A stretch of 64,000 bases of DNA, from contig CAWIYK010000010.1 in assembly GCA_963840275.1 (NCBI GenBank), forward strand, positions 62,001 through 126,000. Direction: 5' to 3'. This document shows positions 56,270 to 64,000 of this stretch, piece after piece. Source of the DNA: Actinophytocola sp963840275. GTDB taxonomy: Bacteria; Actinomycetota; Actinomycetes; Mycobacteriales; Pseudonocardiaceae. The first letter of the stretch is position 1. Each line of letters starts with the position of its first letter. Position numbers and translations under genes: made by a program. Under the pieces are notes generated by a model that had not been told where the DNA came from, did no database searches, and was given only the letters and a program-made list of their open reading frames with translations.

Positions 56270-59200
56270 GTGGCGGCGGCCTGGAACGACTTACCGGCGA
56301 CCGGTGGGCTGGACGAGTGCGGTGCGCTCGTTCGCTCAGCGGAAGCGCTCGACGTGAGCGCGCCGGAGCTGGCCGTTCAGCTCGCCCGCCGCGCACTGCT
56401 CGTCGGTGCGATCGACGGCTCCGCCTCGACCGCGGGTCAGGCCAGGTCGCTGTCCCTGCGCGCGCAGGCGGTTCTCACGTCCGGCCTGGTTCGGATCAGC
56501 CAGCACGCCGGTGCCGTCGAACCCGGGTTCGCGGCGCTGGCGCTGGCCGAGTCGGGTGGCGCGCCGGAGGTCGCGGCGCACGTTCGGCTCGATCTCGCCG
56601 CGTGCGCGCACGAGGTCGGTGAGCCGTTGCTCGGCGGCGCGCTGCTGCGGCCGGTGCTGGAGGCCCAGAACGTGCGGCCGTCGGTGCGGGCCGCCGCGCT
56701 CGGGCGGCTCATCGGCTGCATCGCGCACGTCGCACGCCGCGACGATGTCGAGGACGCACTCGCCGAGGCCGACCGGCTGCTCGCCGCCGACGACGGGCTG
56801 AGCCCCGACGCGCGGCGGATGGAGCGGGCCCGGCTGAGCGTGCGGTCGGCCGCGTACCACCGGTGGTACGGCGACAACGAGGACGCGGTGACCGCCGCCC
56901 GCGACGGGCTCGGCCTGCTGGACAGGCTGCGGCGGGAGCTGCGCTCGGAGAGCGATCGGCTGCGCGCGCGGCTGGTGCTGGAGCTGGTGTGCGCGCTGCT
57001 GGACGAGGGCGAGCTCCGGGACGCCGAGGCCGCGGCGAGCCCGACGGTCGACGAGCCCGTGCGGGCCACGTCGGCGGCGTCGGTCGGGCAGCTGATGCTC
57101 GCCATGGCCACTCGGGTGCACCTGCCGGCCGGACAGGTCGACCGGGCGCGGAGCCTCCTGGACCAGGCGGCGTGGGTCGCCGAACGGCACGGCCTCGACT
57201 CGGTGCTGGCCGACGCGCTGACCGAGGTGTCGCGCCTCGACGAGCAGGCCGGCCGGACGGCGGACGCGCTGCAGGCGTTGCGTGCCGCGCGGGCGGCGGA
57301 GCAACGCAGGCTGCGGTCGGTGGCGCGGGCGGTGCGGCTGGTGCTGACGGAGGTCGGCGCGGGTCAGGGCGTGAAGGACGTGAGCCAGCAGTCGGTCACC
57401 GCGTTGCTGCGGCAGCTCGCGCATCCGGCCGGCGTGCCGGTCGCGATGGCGCCGCCGCACGTGCCCTCGCCGCTGCCGCCACCGAGGGTGTCGCCGGAGC
57501 CGCGCGCGCCGGCGCCGGACTCGGGTGAGCTGACCGGGTCCGTCGAGCCGCCATCCGCCGACGAGGTGCCTGTCGACGAGGTGTCCGTCGGCAAGAGGTC
57601 TGTCGACGCGGTGCCCCTTGGCGCGGCGTCGTCCGACGCCGGGCGGAGCGCTGGTCTGCTCGACCGTGAGGGCTTACTTCGGCGGCTGCGGTCGGTACGC
57701 AAGGGCGAGCGGCCGGTGGCGCTGACGCTGCTGCGCTTCGAGCCGAACGGCGATCCGACGGACGCCGGAGGCGCCGCCGAACGCGGCCCGGACACGGGCA
57801 TCATGGCCGGCCTCGCCGACAAGGTGCGCGGCATGGCGCCGGACCACGCGGAGCTCGCGCGGTCCGACGGCGGCGAGCTGGCGGTCCTGCTGCCGCACAC
57901 GACTCGCGACGAGGCGGAGGAGTTCGCGGCGACGGTCCGGGAGACCGCCATCGAGTCGGACTGGCTCGCCGACGCCACCGGCAAGGACATGAGCATCAGC
58001 ACCGGCGTGGTGCAGTCCGGCCCGCCCGCCACCGACGACGACACGCAGGTCGACGGCGCCGGCATGCTCACCGCCGCGCGGGACGCGCTGACACCGGCCG
58101 GCGCGACGGACGGCGCGACAGCTGGCACGACGACTGGCACGACGACGGAAGCCGGCTCGCTGGCCGACACCGCGGCCGCACTGAACTCGGCGCTGGCGAA
58201 GGAGACCCCGACGCGCCCGCGTCCGGCGCCCGCCGCCGCGCTGACGGAAGAGACCCCGACGACGCCGCTGAACCTCGCGCAGGCGGGCGAGGCGCTCCCG
58301 GTGGGCCGGTCGATCCTCAGTTCGCTGACCATCCCGAGCGGCAGCGGCGGCCGCCGACGCGCGGGCGGCGAACCGCCGCCCGGCACCAAGGCACGGTGGC
58401 CCGCCGAGCCGGCCGAGGCGCCGCGCTGGACGAAGGCGGAACGAGACAAGCCGGGCGACACCACCTGGCCGACCGAGCCGGCCACAGAGCCGGCCACAGA
58501 GCCGGCCACAGAGCCGGCCAGCGAGCCGGCCACCGCGACGGGCTGGCCGGCCGAGCCGGACATCTCCCAACCCCTGCGCCCCACCGCGTACACCGCGCGC
58601 ACCACGGACCCCGCGGAAACAGAGCTGTCGGACACCCCGCGCCCGGCGCAGCTCCAAGCCTTCGGCGAAAGTCACCGGGCACACCGAGCCGAGCCACCGT
58701 CCGACCCGAAGCCGGACACCGACGAGACGGCGGCCGGCTGGCCGGTCGGTCCGAGCGAGCCGCCGGCCTTCGAAACCACGTCCTCGTCCGACACGACCGC
58801 TTCGGAGCCGGATGCCGTCGCCGCAACGGAGATGTCGGCGGGTGCCGAGAGCCCGGGCGGGACCGCGGGAGGGCTCACGGCCGAGCAGCGGTCCTCCTAC
58901 GAGGAGACCAAGGCCGAGCTGGCGCGCATGATGTCCAAGCTCACCGGCGGCTCACTACAGGTGTCGCCGGAGGTGTCACCGGGCGGTGAGAGACGCAACG
59001 GTGCGGCGCCCCGACAGTCGATCCCGACGCCGCCGGAGCCGGACGACATCCCGGAGCCAACACGTAGACCGGAGATCCCCGAGCCGCCGGAGCCCGACCC
59101 CATCCCGCCGGCCCCGCCGGAGCCCGGGCCGATCGCGCCCGACGAGCCCGGCCCGGCCGAGCCGCCCCGCACCGCGCTGATGTCGGCGTTCGACGTGCTG

Positions 59201-59707
59201 ACCTCGCCGGGGCCGGTCGCTGAGCTGCCGTCCCGGAAGCCGCGCAAGTCGTGGCAGGAGATCGAGTCCAGCGCGGTCGTCGAGTCGCCGGCGGACCGGC
59301 TCTTCGGCAGCGAACCGGCCGAGCCCGCCGAGCCGACCGCGCCGCCGCCGAGGACGCCGTTCAAGTCCTCCCTCGGCGCCGCCTTCGAGTCGTTCGGGCT
59401 GCCGGAGACACCGGAACCCGCGCCGGCGAAGGAACCTGAGCCGGCACAGACCTACGACGTCCCGCTCGGGCCGCAGCCGCGGCCGCCGGGGGAGCCGTCC
59501 CGCCGGGACCGTTCCGACTCGACGACCATCGCCGGGCTCCTGGCCGAGGCACTGGCCGCATATCAGTCCTCCGCGGAGGACGACGAAGAGAACAAAGCGC
59601 CCGAACCGCCCAGGAAACCCGAACCGGAACCCTTCGACCGGTTCGACGACTTCCTCAGCGACCCGCGCCAGTCGGGTGTCACAGGGCGGCATCGATCCCC
59701 AGAATGA
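56270..59707 (+). CDS. Large TPR / degenerate GGDEF-like / disordered protein
   Basis: 1,145 residues from GTG 56270. Residues 1-370 are helical TPR-like repeats (LARRALLVGAIDG, RMERARLSVRSAAYHRWYGD, DAVTAARDGLGLLDRLRREL). Residues 465-610 resemble a GGDEF domain: LLDREGLLRRLRSVRKGERP and SDGGELAVLLPHTTRDEAEE align with its half-sites, but the signature is DGGEL, so cyclase activity is unlikely. The rest is Pro/Glu/Ala-rich and disordered, with a 12-bp tandem repeat at 58475-58534 and a conserved-looking LTAEQRSSYEETKAELARMM segment. No membrane span. It lies between ettA and glutamate dehydrogenase, and may be a scaffold or nucleotide-binding sensor. The function is unknown. Confidence 0.75.
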   Translation: MAAAWNDLPATGGLDECGALVRSAEALDVSAPELAVQLARRALLVGAIDGSASTAGQARSLSLRAQAVLTSGLVRISQHAGAVEPGFAALALAESGGAPEVAAHVRLDLAACAHEVGEPLLGGALLRPVLEAQNVRPSVRAAALGRLIGCIAHVARRDDVEDALAEADRLLAADDGLSPDARRMERARLSVRSAAYHRWYGDNEDAVTAARDGLGLLDRLRRELRSESDRLRARLVLELVCALLDEGELRDAEAAASPTVDEPVRATSAASVGQLMLAMATRVHLPAGQVDRARSLLDQAAWVAERHGLDSVLADALTEVSRLDEQAGRTADALQALRAARAAEQRRLRSVARAVRLVLTEVGAGQGVKDVSQQSVTALLRQLAHPAGVPVAMAPPHVPSPLPPPRVSPEPRAPAPDSGELTGSVEPPSADEVPVDEVSVGKRSVDAVPLGAASSDAGRSAGLLDREGLLRRLRSVRKGERPVALTLLRFEPNGDPTDAGGAAERGPDTGIMAGLADKVRGMAPDHAELARSDGGELAVLLPHTTRDEAEEFAATVRETAIESDWLADATGKDMSISTGVVQSGPPATDDDTQVDGAGMLTAARDALTPAGATDGATAGTTTGTTTEAGSLADTAAALNSALAKETPTRPRPAPAAALTEETPTTPLNLAQAGEALPVGRSILSSLTIPSGSGGRRRAGGEPPPGTKARWPAEPAEAPRWTKAERDKPGDTTWPTEPATEPATEPATEPASEPATATGWPAEPDISQPLRPTAYTARTTDPAETELSDTPRPAQLQAFGESHRAHRAEPPSDPKPDTDETAAGWPVGPSEPPAFETTSSSDTTASEPDAVAATEMSAGAESPGGTAGGLTAEQRSSYEETKAELARMMSKLTGGSLQVSPEVSPGGERRNGAAPRQSIPTPPEPDDIPEPTRRPEIPEPPEPDPIPPAPPEPGPIAPDEPGPAEPPRTALMSAFDVLTSPGPVAELPSRKPRKSWQEIESSAVVESPADRLFGSEPAEPAEPTAPPPRTPFKSSLGAAFESFGLPETPEPAPAKEPEPAQTYDVPLGPQPRPPGEPSRRDRSDSTTIAGLLAEALAAYQSSAEDDEENKAPEPPRKPEPEPFDRFDDFLSDPRQSGVTGRHRSPE
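58475..58534. repeat. In-frame 12-bp tandem repeat, five units
   Basis: GAGCCGGCCACA three times, then GAGCCGGCCAGC and GAGCCGGCCACC. It encodes Glu-Pro-Ala-Thr/Ser repeats in the disordered region. The unit is a multiple of three, so changes in copy number keep the frame. Confidence 0.92.
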
Positions 59708-59816
59708 GCCCGTCGTAACCTTGCGCGGACGGACCCAATGTGCTGTCCGAATGATCGCTTAACCTGTGTGCTGAATGTGGCACACCGTCGTGCCGCCAAT
59801 CGTGGAGTCGCGTGAG

Positions 59817-62800
59817 ATGACCTCGACCGGAACCCGGACCCGCACGGGCAGAACCGCTGGGAAGGACCGGCCAGACACCCCCGAGGTGAGCCCGGAGCAG
59901 ATCCGGGACGAACTCATCGAACAGGCCGCCGCGGCCGCGCAGGACATGGCGGACCTGATCCGCCTCTACTACCGGTACATCCCGCCGGAGGAGATCCTCG
60001 ACGAGGAGCCGGTGGACCTCGTCGGCACCGTGCGCAGCCACCGCGGCCTGGCCGCCCGCCGCGTGCCCGGCCGGCCCGCGGTCCGGGTCTTCAACCCCGA
60101 CGCAGAGGCCGACGGCTGGCGCACCGCGGGAACCGTGGTCCAGCTGGTCACGGACGACATGCCCTACCTCGTGGAGTCCGTCTCCGCCGAGCTGGTCCGC
60201 GGCGGCCTGCAGGTCCACCGCGTGGTGCACCCGATCGTGGTGGTCAGCCGGGACGTGACCGGCGGGCTGCGCGACGTGCTGACCGACGCGGAGGCCGACG
60301 ACCCGCCGGCGGAGGCGCTCGCGGAGTCGTGGATGTCGATCGAGGTCGACCTGATCACCGACGCCGACCGCAGCCGCGAGATCGAGAACCGGCTGCTGAG
60401 CGTGCTGAACGACGTCCGCGAGGTCGTCGAGGACACCGATCGGATGGCCGGCACCGCCCGCGCGCTCGCCGACCAGCTCGAGACGACCCCGCCGGTCGAC
60501 GAGTCCCAGTCCTACGAAGGCGCCGCGCTGCTGCGCTGGCTCGCCGACGGCCACTTCACGTTCCTCGGCTACCGCAACTACGACCTGGTCCGCGACGGCG
60601 ACCAGCGCGCGCTCAAGGCGGTGCTCGCGAGCGGCCTCGGCGTGCTCCGCCAGGACAGCCTCGCCTCCCGCAACCTCACCGACGGCGCGGACGCGGGCGT
60701 CGACGCCCTCTCGCCCGACCTGCTCGTCCTCACCGAGGCCTCCGCGCCCTCCTCGGTGCACCGCTCGACCTATCCGTACTACGTCGGCGTCAAGACGTTC
60801 GACGAGAACGGCACGGTCACCGGAGAGCACCGCTTCCTCGGCGTCTTCACCATCAACGCGCTGCACGAGGACGTCCTGGACATCCCGGTCGTCGGCCGCC
60901 GCGTGCGCGAGGTCATCCACCGCGCCGGCTTCCCCCTGGAGTCCTACACCGGGCAGAAGATGCTCGAGGTCATCCAGAACTGGCCGCGCTCCGAGCTGTT
61001 CTCGACCAACACCGACTCGCTGTACCAGACGACGACCGGCGTGATCGCGCTCGCGGACCGCCGCAGGCTGCGGCTGTTCCTGCGCCGCGACCCGTACGGC
61101 CGGTTCTTCTCCTGTCTCGTGTTCCTGCCCCGCGACCGGTACACGACCACGTCGCGCCTCGCGATGCAGGAGGTGCTGATCGACGAGCTCGGCGGCACCG
61201 ACCTGGAGTTCTCCACCCGCATCGGCGAGACCGCGCTCGCGCAGGTCCACTTCACGGTGCACACCGACCCCAGCAGGGACACCGACCTCGACGTCACCCG
61301 CATCCAGGAGCGGATGACCCAGGCGGTCCGCACCTGGGAAGACCGCATGGTCGAGGCCGTGTTCGCCGAGCAACGCGAGAAGCTCGACATGCCCCGCTCC
61401 CGCGACCAGGACGACATGGTCGCGGTCGGCGCGGAGTCCGCGACCGAGCAGGGTCAGCGTTTCGCGAGCGTGTTCCCCGAGGCGTACAAGGAGGACTTCA
61501 ACGCGGTCGAGGCCCTCACCGACCTGCGCCGCCTCGAGAGCCTGCGTGCCGACGGCGACCTCGACATGTGCTTCTACCGGGCGGAGGACGGCGAGCCAGG
61601 CGAGCGCCGCTTCAAGCTGTACCTGGCCGGCGAGGGCGTCACGCTGTCGCAGATGCTGCCGGTGCTGCAGCAGATGGGTGTCGAGGTCGTCGACGAGCGG
61701 CCCTACGAGCTGCGCCGCGAGGACGGCACCCGCTGGTGGATCTACGACTTCGGGCTTCGCGTGGACCCGGCCGTCGTCGAGGATCTCGGACCGGAGCAGC
61801 AGCTGCGCCAGCGCACCCTGTTCCAGGAGGCGTTCGGCGCGATCTGGCGTGGCGACGCCGAGTCCGACCGGTTCAACTCGCTCGTGCTGCGGGCCGGCAT
61901 GAGCTGGCGGCAGGCGAGCCTGCTGCGCGCGTACTCCCGCTACCTGCGCCAGGCCGGGGTGCCCTACGACCAGGAGGACATCGAGTCCGCGGTCCTCAGC
62001 CACACGGCCGTGGCGACCGCGCTGGTGCGGCTGTTCGAGACCCGGTTCGACCTGCAGAAGCCGGACGAGGCCCGCGACCGCGCGATGGAGTCGCAGGTCC
62101 GGGAGCTCACCGCGATGATCGACGAGGTCACGAGCCTCGAGGCGGACCGCATCCTGCGCAGCCTGCTCGCGCTGATCAGGGCCACGCTGCGGACCAACTA
62201 CAACGTCCGCGACGAGCACGGCGACCCGCGGTCCTTCCTCGCGGTCAAGCTGGACCCGGCCGGCGTGCTCGACCTGCCGGAACCCCGGCCGCAGTTCGAG
62301 ATCTTCGTGTACTCGCCGCGGGTCGAGGGCGTGCACCTGCGCTTCGGCCCGGTCGCGCGTGGCGGGCTGCGCTGGTCGGACCGCAGGTCGGACTTCCGCA
62401 CCGAGATCCTGGGGCTGGTCAAGGCGCAGGCGGTGAAGAACGCGGTGATCGTGCCGGTCGGCGCGAAGGGCGGGTTCGTGATCAAGCGCCCGCCGGCGGG
62501 CGACGACCGCGACGCCTACCTGACCGAGGGCATCGCCTGCTACCGCATGTTCATCTCCGGCCTGCTCGACCTGACCGACAACATGCGTGGCGGCCAGGTC
62601 GTCCCGGCCAGGGACGTGGTCCGCTACGACGGCGACGACACCTATCTCGTGGTCGCCGCCGACAAGGGCACCGCGAAGTTCTCCGACATCGCGAACGAGG
62701 TGGCGAAGGGCTACGGGTTCTGGCTCGGCGACGCGTTCGCCTCCGGCGGCTCGGTCGGCTACGACCACAAGGCCATGGGCATCACCGCGCGCGGCGCGTG

Positions 62801-64000
62801 GGAGAGCGTCAAGCGGCACTTCCGCGAGCTGGGCAAGGACACGCAGACCGAGGACTTCACGGTCGTCGGCGTCGGCGACATGGCCGGCGACGTGTTCGGC
62901 AACGGCATGCTGCTCTCCGAGCACATCCGACTCGTCGCCGCGTTCAACCACATGCACGTGTTCATCGACCCGAACCCGGACGCGGCCAAGTCCTACGCGG
63001 AGCGCCGCAGGCTGTTCGACCTCTCCGGCTCCAGCTGGGACGACTACGACCGCTCCCTGATCAGCGAGGGCGGCGGCGTGTGGCCGCGCTCGCTCAAGTC
63101 GATCCCGATCAGCGAGCAGACCCGCGTCGCGCTCGGCCTCGACGAGGGCGTCACGAAGCTGTCGCCGCCGGAGCTGATGCGCGCGATCCTGCTCGCGGAG
63201 GTCGACCTGCTGTGGAACGGCGGCATCGGCACCTACGTGAAGGCGGTCGCGGAGACCCACGCGGACGTCGGCGACAAGGCCAACGACGCGATCCGCGTCG
63301 ACGGCGCCGAGCTGAAGGTGAAGGTCGTCGGCGAGGGCGGCAACCTCGGTCTGACCCAGCGCGGCCGCATCGAGTTCGCCAAGGCGGGCGGCAAGGTCAA
63401 CACCGACGCGCTGGACAACTCGGCCGGCGTGGACTGCTCCGACCACGAGGTCAACATCAAGATCCTGCTCGACCAGCTGGTCATACACGGCGGGCTCGCG
63501 GAGGAGCAGCGCAACGAGCTGCTCGCGGAGATGACCGACGAGGTCGCGCACCTCGTGCTGGCCGACAACTACTCGCAGAACTCGGTGCTCGGCGTGAGCA
63601 GGGCGCACGCGGTGCCGATGCTGACGGTGCTCGCGCGGCTGGTGGCCCACCTCGAGGAGCGCGCCGGGCTGGACCGGCGGCTCGAGGCGCTGCCGACCAA
63701 GGCGCAGTTCCGCGACATGGACAAGCGCGAGGAGGGCCTGACCTCGCCGGAGCTCGCGACGCTGCTCGCGCACGTCAAGCTGAGGCTCAAGGCCGAGGTG
63801 CTCGACAGCGAGCTGCCGGACGCGGACGTGTTCGCGCGCCGGCTGCCGGAGTACTTCCCGACGCAGCTGCGCGAGCGGTTCGGCGAGGCCATCCCCAAGC
63901 ACCCGCTGAGCCGTCAGATCACCACGACGCTGGTGGTCAACGAGGTGGTCGACGGCGGCGGCGTCTCCTACGCGTTCCGGCTGGCCGAGGAGATGAACGC
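59817..64000 (+). CDS. gdh: NAD-dependent glutamate dehydrogenase, large type, 3' truncated by window edge
   Basis: Open from ATG 59817 (GTGGAG 9 nt upstream) to the end of the window, 1,394 complete codons; the family is about 1,600 residues. The N-terminal regulatory part contains ACT-like segments (VQLVTDDMPYLVESVSAELV, EVDLITDADRSREIENRLLS). The catalytic core has GGLRWSDRRSDFRTEILGLV, KAQAVKNAVIVPVGAKGGFV with its lysines, and the NAD-binding VVGVGDMAGDVFGNGML. It converts glutamate to 2-oxoglutarate with NAD+. In mycobacteria the homologous enzyme is controlled by GarA and kinases; no such gene is here. Confidence 0.94.
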   Translation, partial: MTSTGTRTRTGRTAGKDRPDTPEVSPEQIRDELIEQAAAAAQDMADLIRLYYRYIPPEEILDEEPVDLVGTVRSHRGLAARRVPGRPAVRVFNPDAEADGWRTAGTVVQLVTDDMPYLVESVSAELVRGGLQVHRVVHPIVVVSRDVTGGLRDVLTDAEADDPPAEALAESWMSIEVDLITDADRSREIENRLLSVLNDVREVVEDTDRMAGTARALADQLETTPPVDESQSYEGAALLRWLADGHFTFLGYRNYDLVRDGDQRALKAVLASGLGVLRQDSLASRNLTDGADAGVDALSPDLLVLTEASAPSSVHRSTYPYYVGVKTFDENGTVTGEHRFLGVFTINALHEDVLDIPVVGRRVREVIHRAGFPLESYTGQKMLEVIQNWPRSELFSTNTDSLYQTTTGVIALADRRRLRLFLRRDPYGRFFSCLVFLPRDRYTTTSRLAMQEVLIDELGGTDLEFSTRIGETALAQVHFTVHTDPSRDTDLDVTRIQERMTQAVRTWEDRMVEAVFAEQREKLDMPRSRDQDDMVAVGAESATEQGQRFASVFPEAYKEDFNAVEALTDLRRLESLRADGDLDMCFYRAEDGEPGERRFKLYLAGEGVTLSQMLPVLQQMGVEVVDERPYELRREDGTRWWIYDFGLRVDPAVVEDLGPEQQLRQRTLFQEAFGAIWRGDAESDRFNSLVLRAGMSWRQASLLRAYSRYLRQAGVPYDQEDIESAVLSHTAVATALVRLFETRFDLQKPDEARDRAMESQVRELTAMIDEVTSLEADRILRSLLALIRATLRTNYNVRDEHGDPRSFLAVKLDPAGVLDLPEPRPQFEIFVYSPRVEGVHLRFGPVARGGLRWSDRRSDFRTEILGLVKAQAVKNAVIVPVGAKGGFVIKRPPAGDDRDAYLTEGIACYRMFISGLLDLTDNMRGGQVVPARDVVRYDGDDTYLVVAADKGTAKFSDIANEVAKGYGFWLGDAFASGGSVGYDHKAMGITARGAWESVKRHFRELGKDTQTEDFTVVGVGDMAGDVFGNGMLLSEHIRLVAAFNHMHVFIDPNPDAAKSYAERRRLFDLSGSSWDDYDRSLISEGGGVWPRSLKSIPISEQTRVALGLDEGVTKLSPPELMRAILLAEVDLLWNGGIGTYVKAVAETHADVGDKANDAIRVDGAELKVKVVGEGGNLGLTQRGRIEFAKAGGKVNTDALDNSAGVDCSDHEVNIKILLDQLVIHGGLAEEQRNELLAEMTDEVAHLVLADNYSQNSVLGVSRAHAVPMLTVLARLVAHLEERAGLDRRLEALPTKAQFRDMDKREEGLTSPELATLLAHVKLRLKAEVLDSELPDADVFARRLPEYFPTQLRERFGEAIPKHPLSRQITTTLVVNEVVDGGGVSYAFRLAEEMN

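Noticed and set aside
58475..58534. Regular short repeats resembling a CRISPR array
   Set aside because: The units are contiguous with no spacers, in frame and coding within a disordered protein. There are no cas genes in the window.
59679..63902. Minus-strand frame of 1,407 codons opposite glutamate dehydrogenase
   Set aside because: It is a mirror of the strong codon bias of the real plus-strand gene, which has continuous conserved glutamate dehydrogenase motifs. The antisense translation has no recognisable family.

Overview
This is a 64 kb stretch of a high-GC actinomycete chromosome. Coding GC3 is very high and many genes start with GTG. Translational coupling by ATGA or GTGA overlaps is frequent. 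The window also holds an Lsr2 nucleoid protein, TTGTCCACA DnaA boxes of the actinomycete type and a DasR-type dre operator. My inference is the Pseudonocardiaceae (a Lentzea, Saccharothrix or Actinosynnema-like genus); the sequence alone does not fix the genus. No secondary-metabolite core genes, prophage, transposase or CRISPR array were seen.

Layout. 1-7.5 kb: a truncated PCMT-type methyltransferase, an MFS symporter coupled to a sphingosine-1-phosphate-lyase-like PLP enzyme, a secreted lipase followed by a fatty-acyl-CoA ligase, and an Lrp/AsnC regulator. 7.6-10.4 kb: an MFS exporter and a coupled pair of poorly known proteins, one Nudix-like and one with a membrane anchor. 10.5-14.2 kb: alcohol dehydrogenase, amidohydrolase, DUF59 protein and IclR regulator, which resemble the accessory part of a binuclear-iron monooxygenase operon without the monooxygenase. 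14.4-20.9 kb: small regulator/effector units (ArsR plus AHSA1; MarR divergent from NmrA and DoxX), a B12/haem-type binding protein and an alginate-lyase-family enzyme behind a dre site. 21-24.3 kb: a LapA-like protein, a methyltransferase, two adjacent frameshifted hydrolases and a possible very small gene. 24.7-30.2 kb: Lsr2, a fatty-acid desaturase, two SGNH hydrolases, a pentapeptide-repeat protein and a Tat-exported beta-lactamase-fold protein.

30.2-45 kb: a NarL-type two-component system, a methyltransferase/YceI pair, RidA plus a macrolide-type glycosyltransferase, an aldo/keto reductase behind a MerR-type promoter, an ECF42 sigma factor with its YCII partner and recognisable promoter, an RsbQ/RsbP-like stress-signalling pair, a VOC/TetR pair, a mycothiol-type DinB protein, AraC, CutC and an APH-fold kinase. 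45-46.5 kb: a lower-GC membrane gene next to tRNA-Arg(TCT), which may be acquired DNA. 46.6-53.7 kb: LacI divergent from an MFS permease, a CopD-CtaG fusion, and a TetR/ABC drug-efflux operon with two tandem operator palindromes. 53.6-64 kb: DnaA boxes, a second-type SSB, the ABC-F protein EttA, a large TPR/degenerate-GGDEF/disordered protein, and the first 1,395 codons of the large NAD-dependent glutamate dehydrogenase, which runs off the window.

The most unusual signals are non-coding. Two families of short dispersed repeats start exactly at, or include, the stop codons of unrelated genes: family A at 3938-4009 and 30213-30335, family B at 17686-17708, 44015-44051 and 50958-51016. Two pairs of perfect DnaA boxes share the same 19-bp period. 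Several clean operator palindromes lie in gene-start regions.
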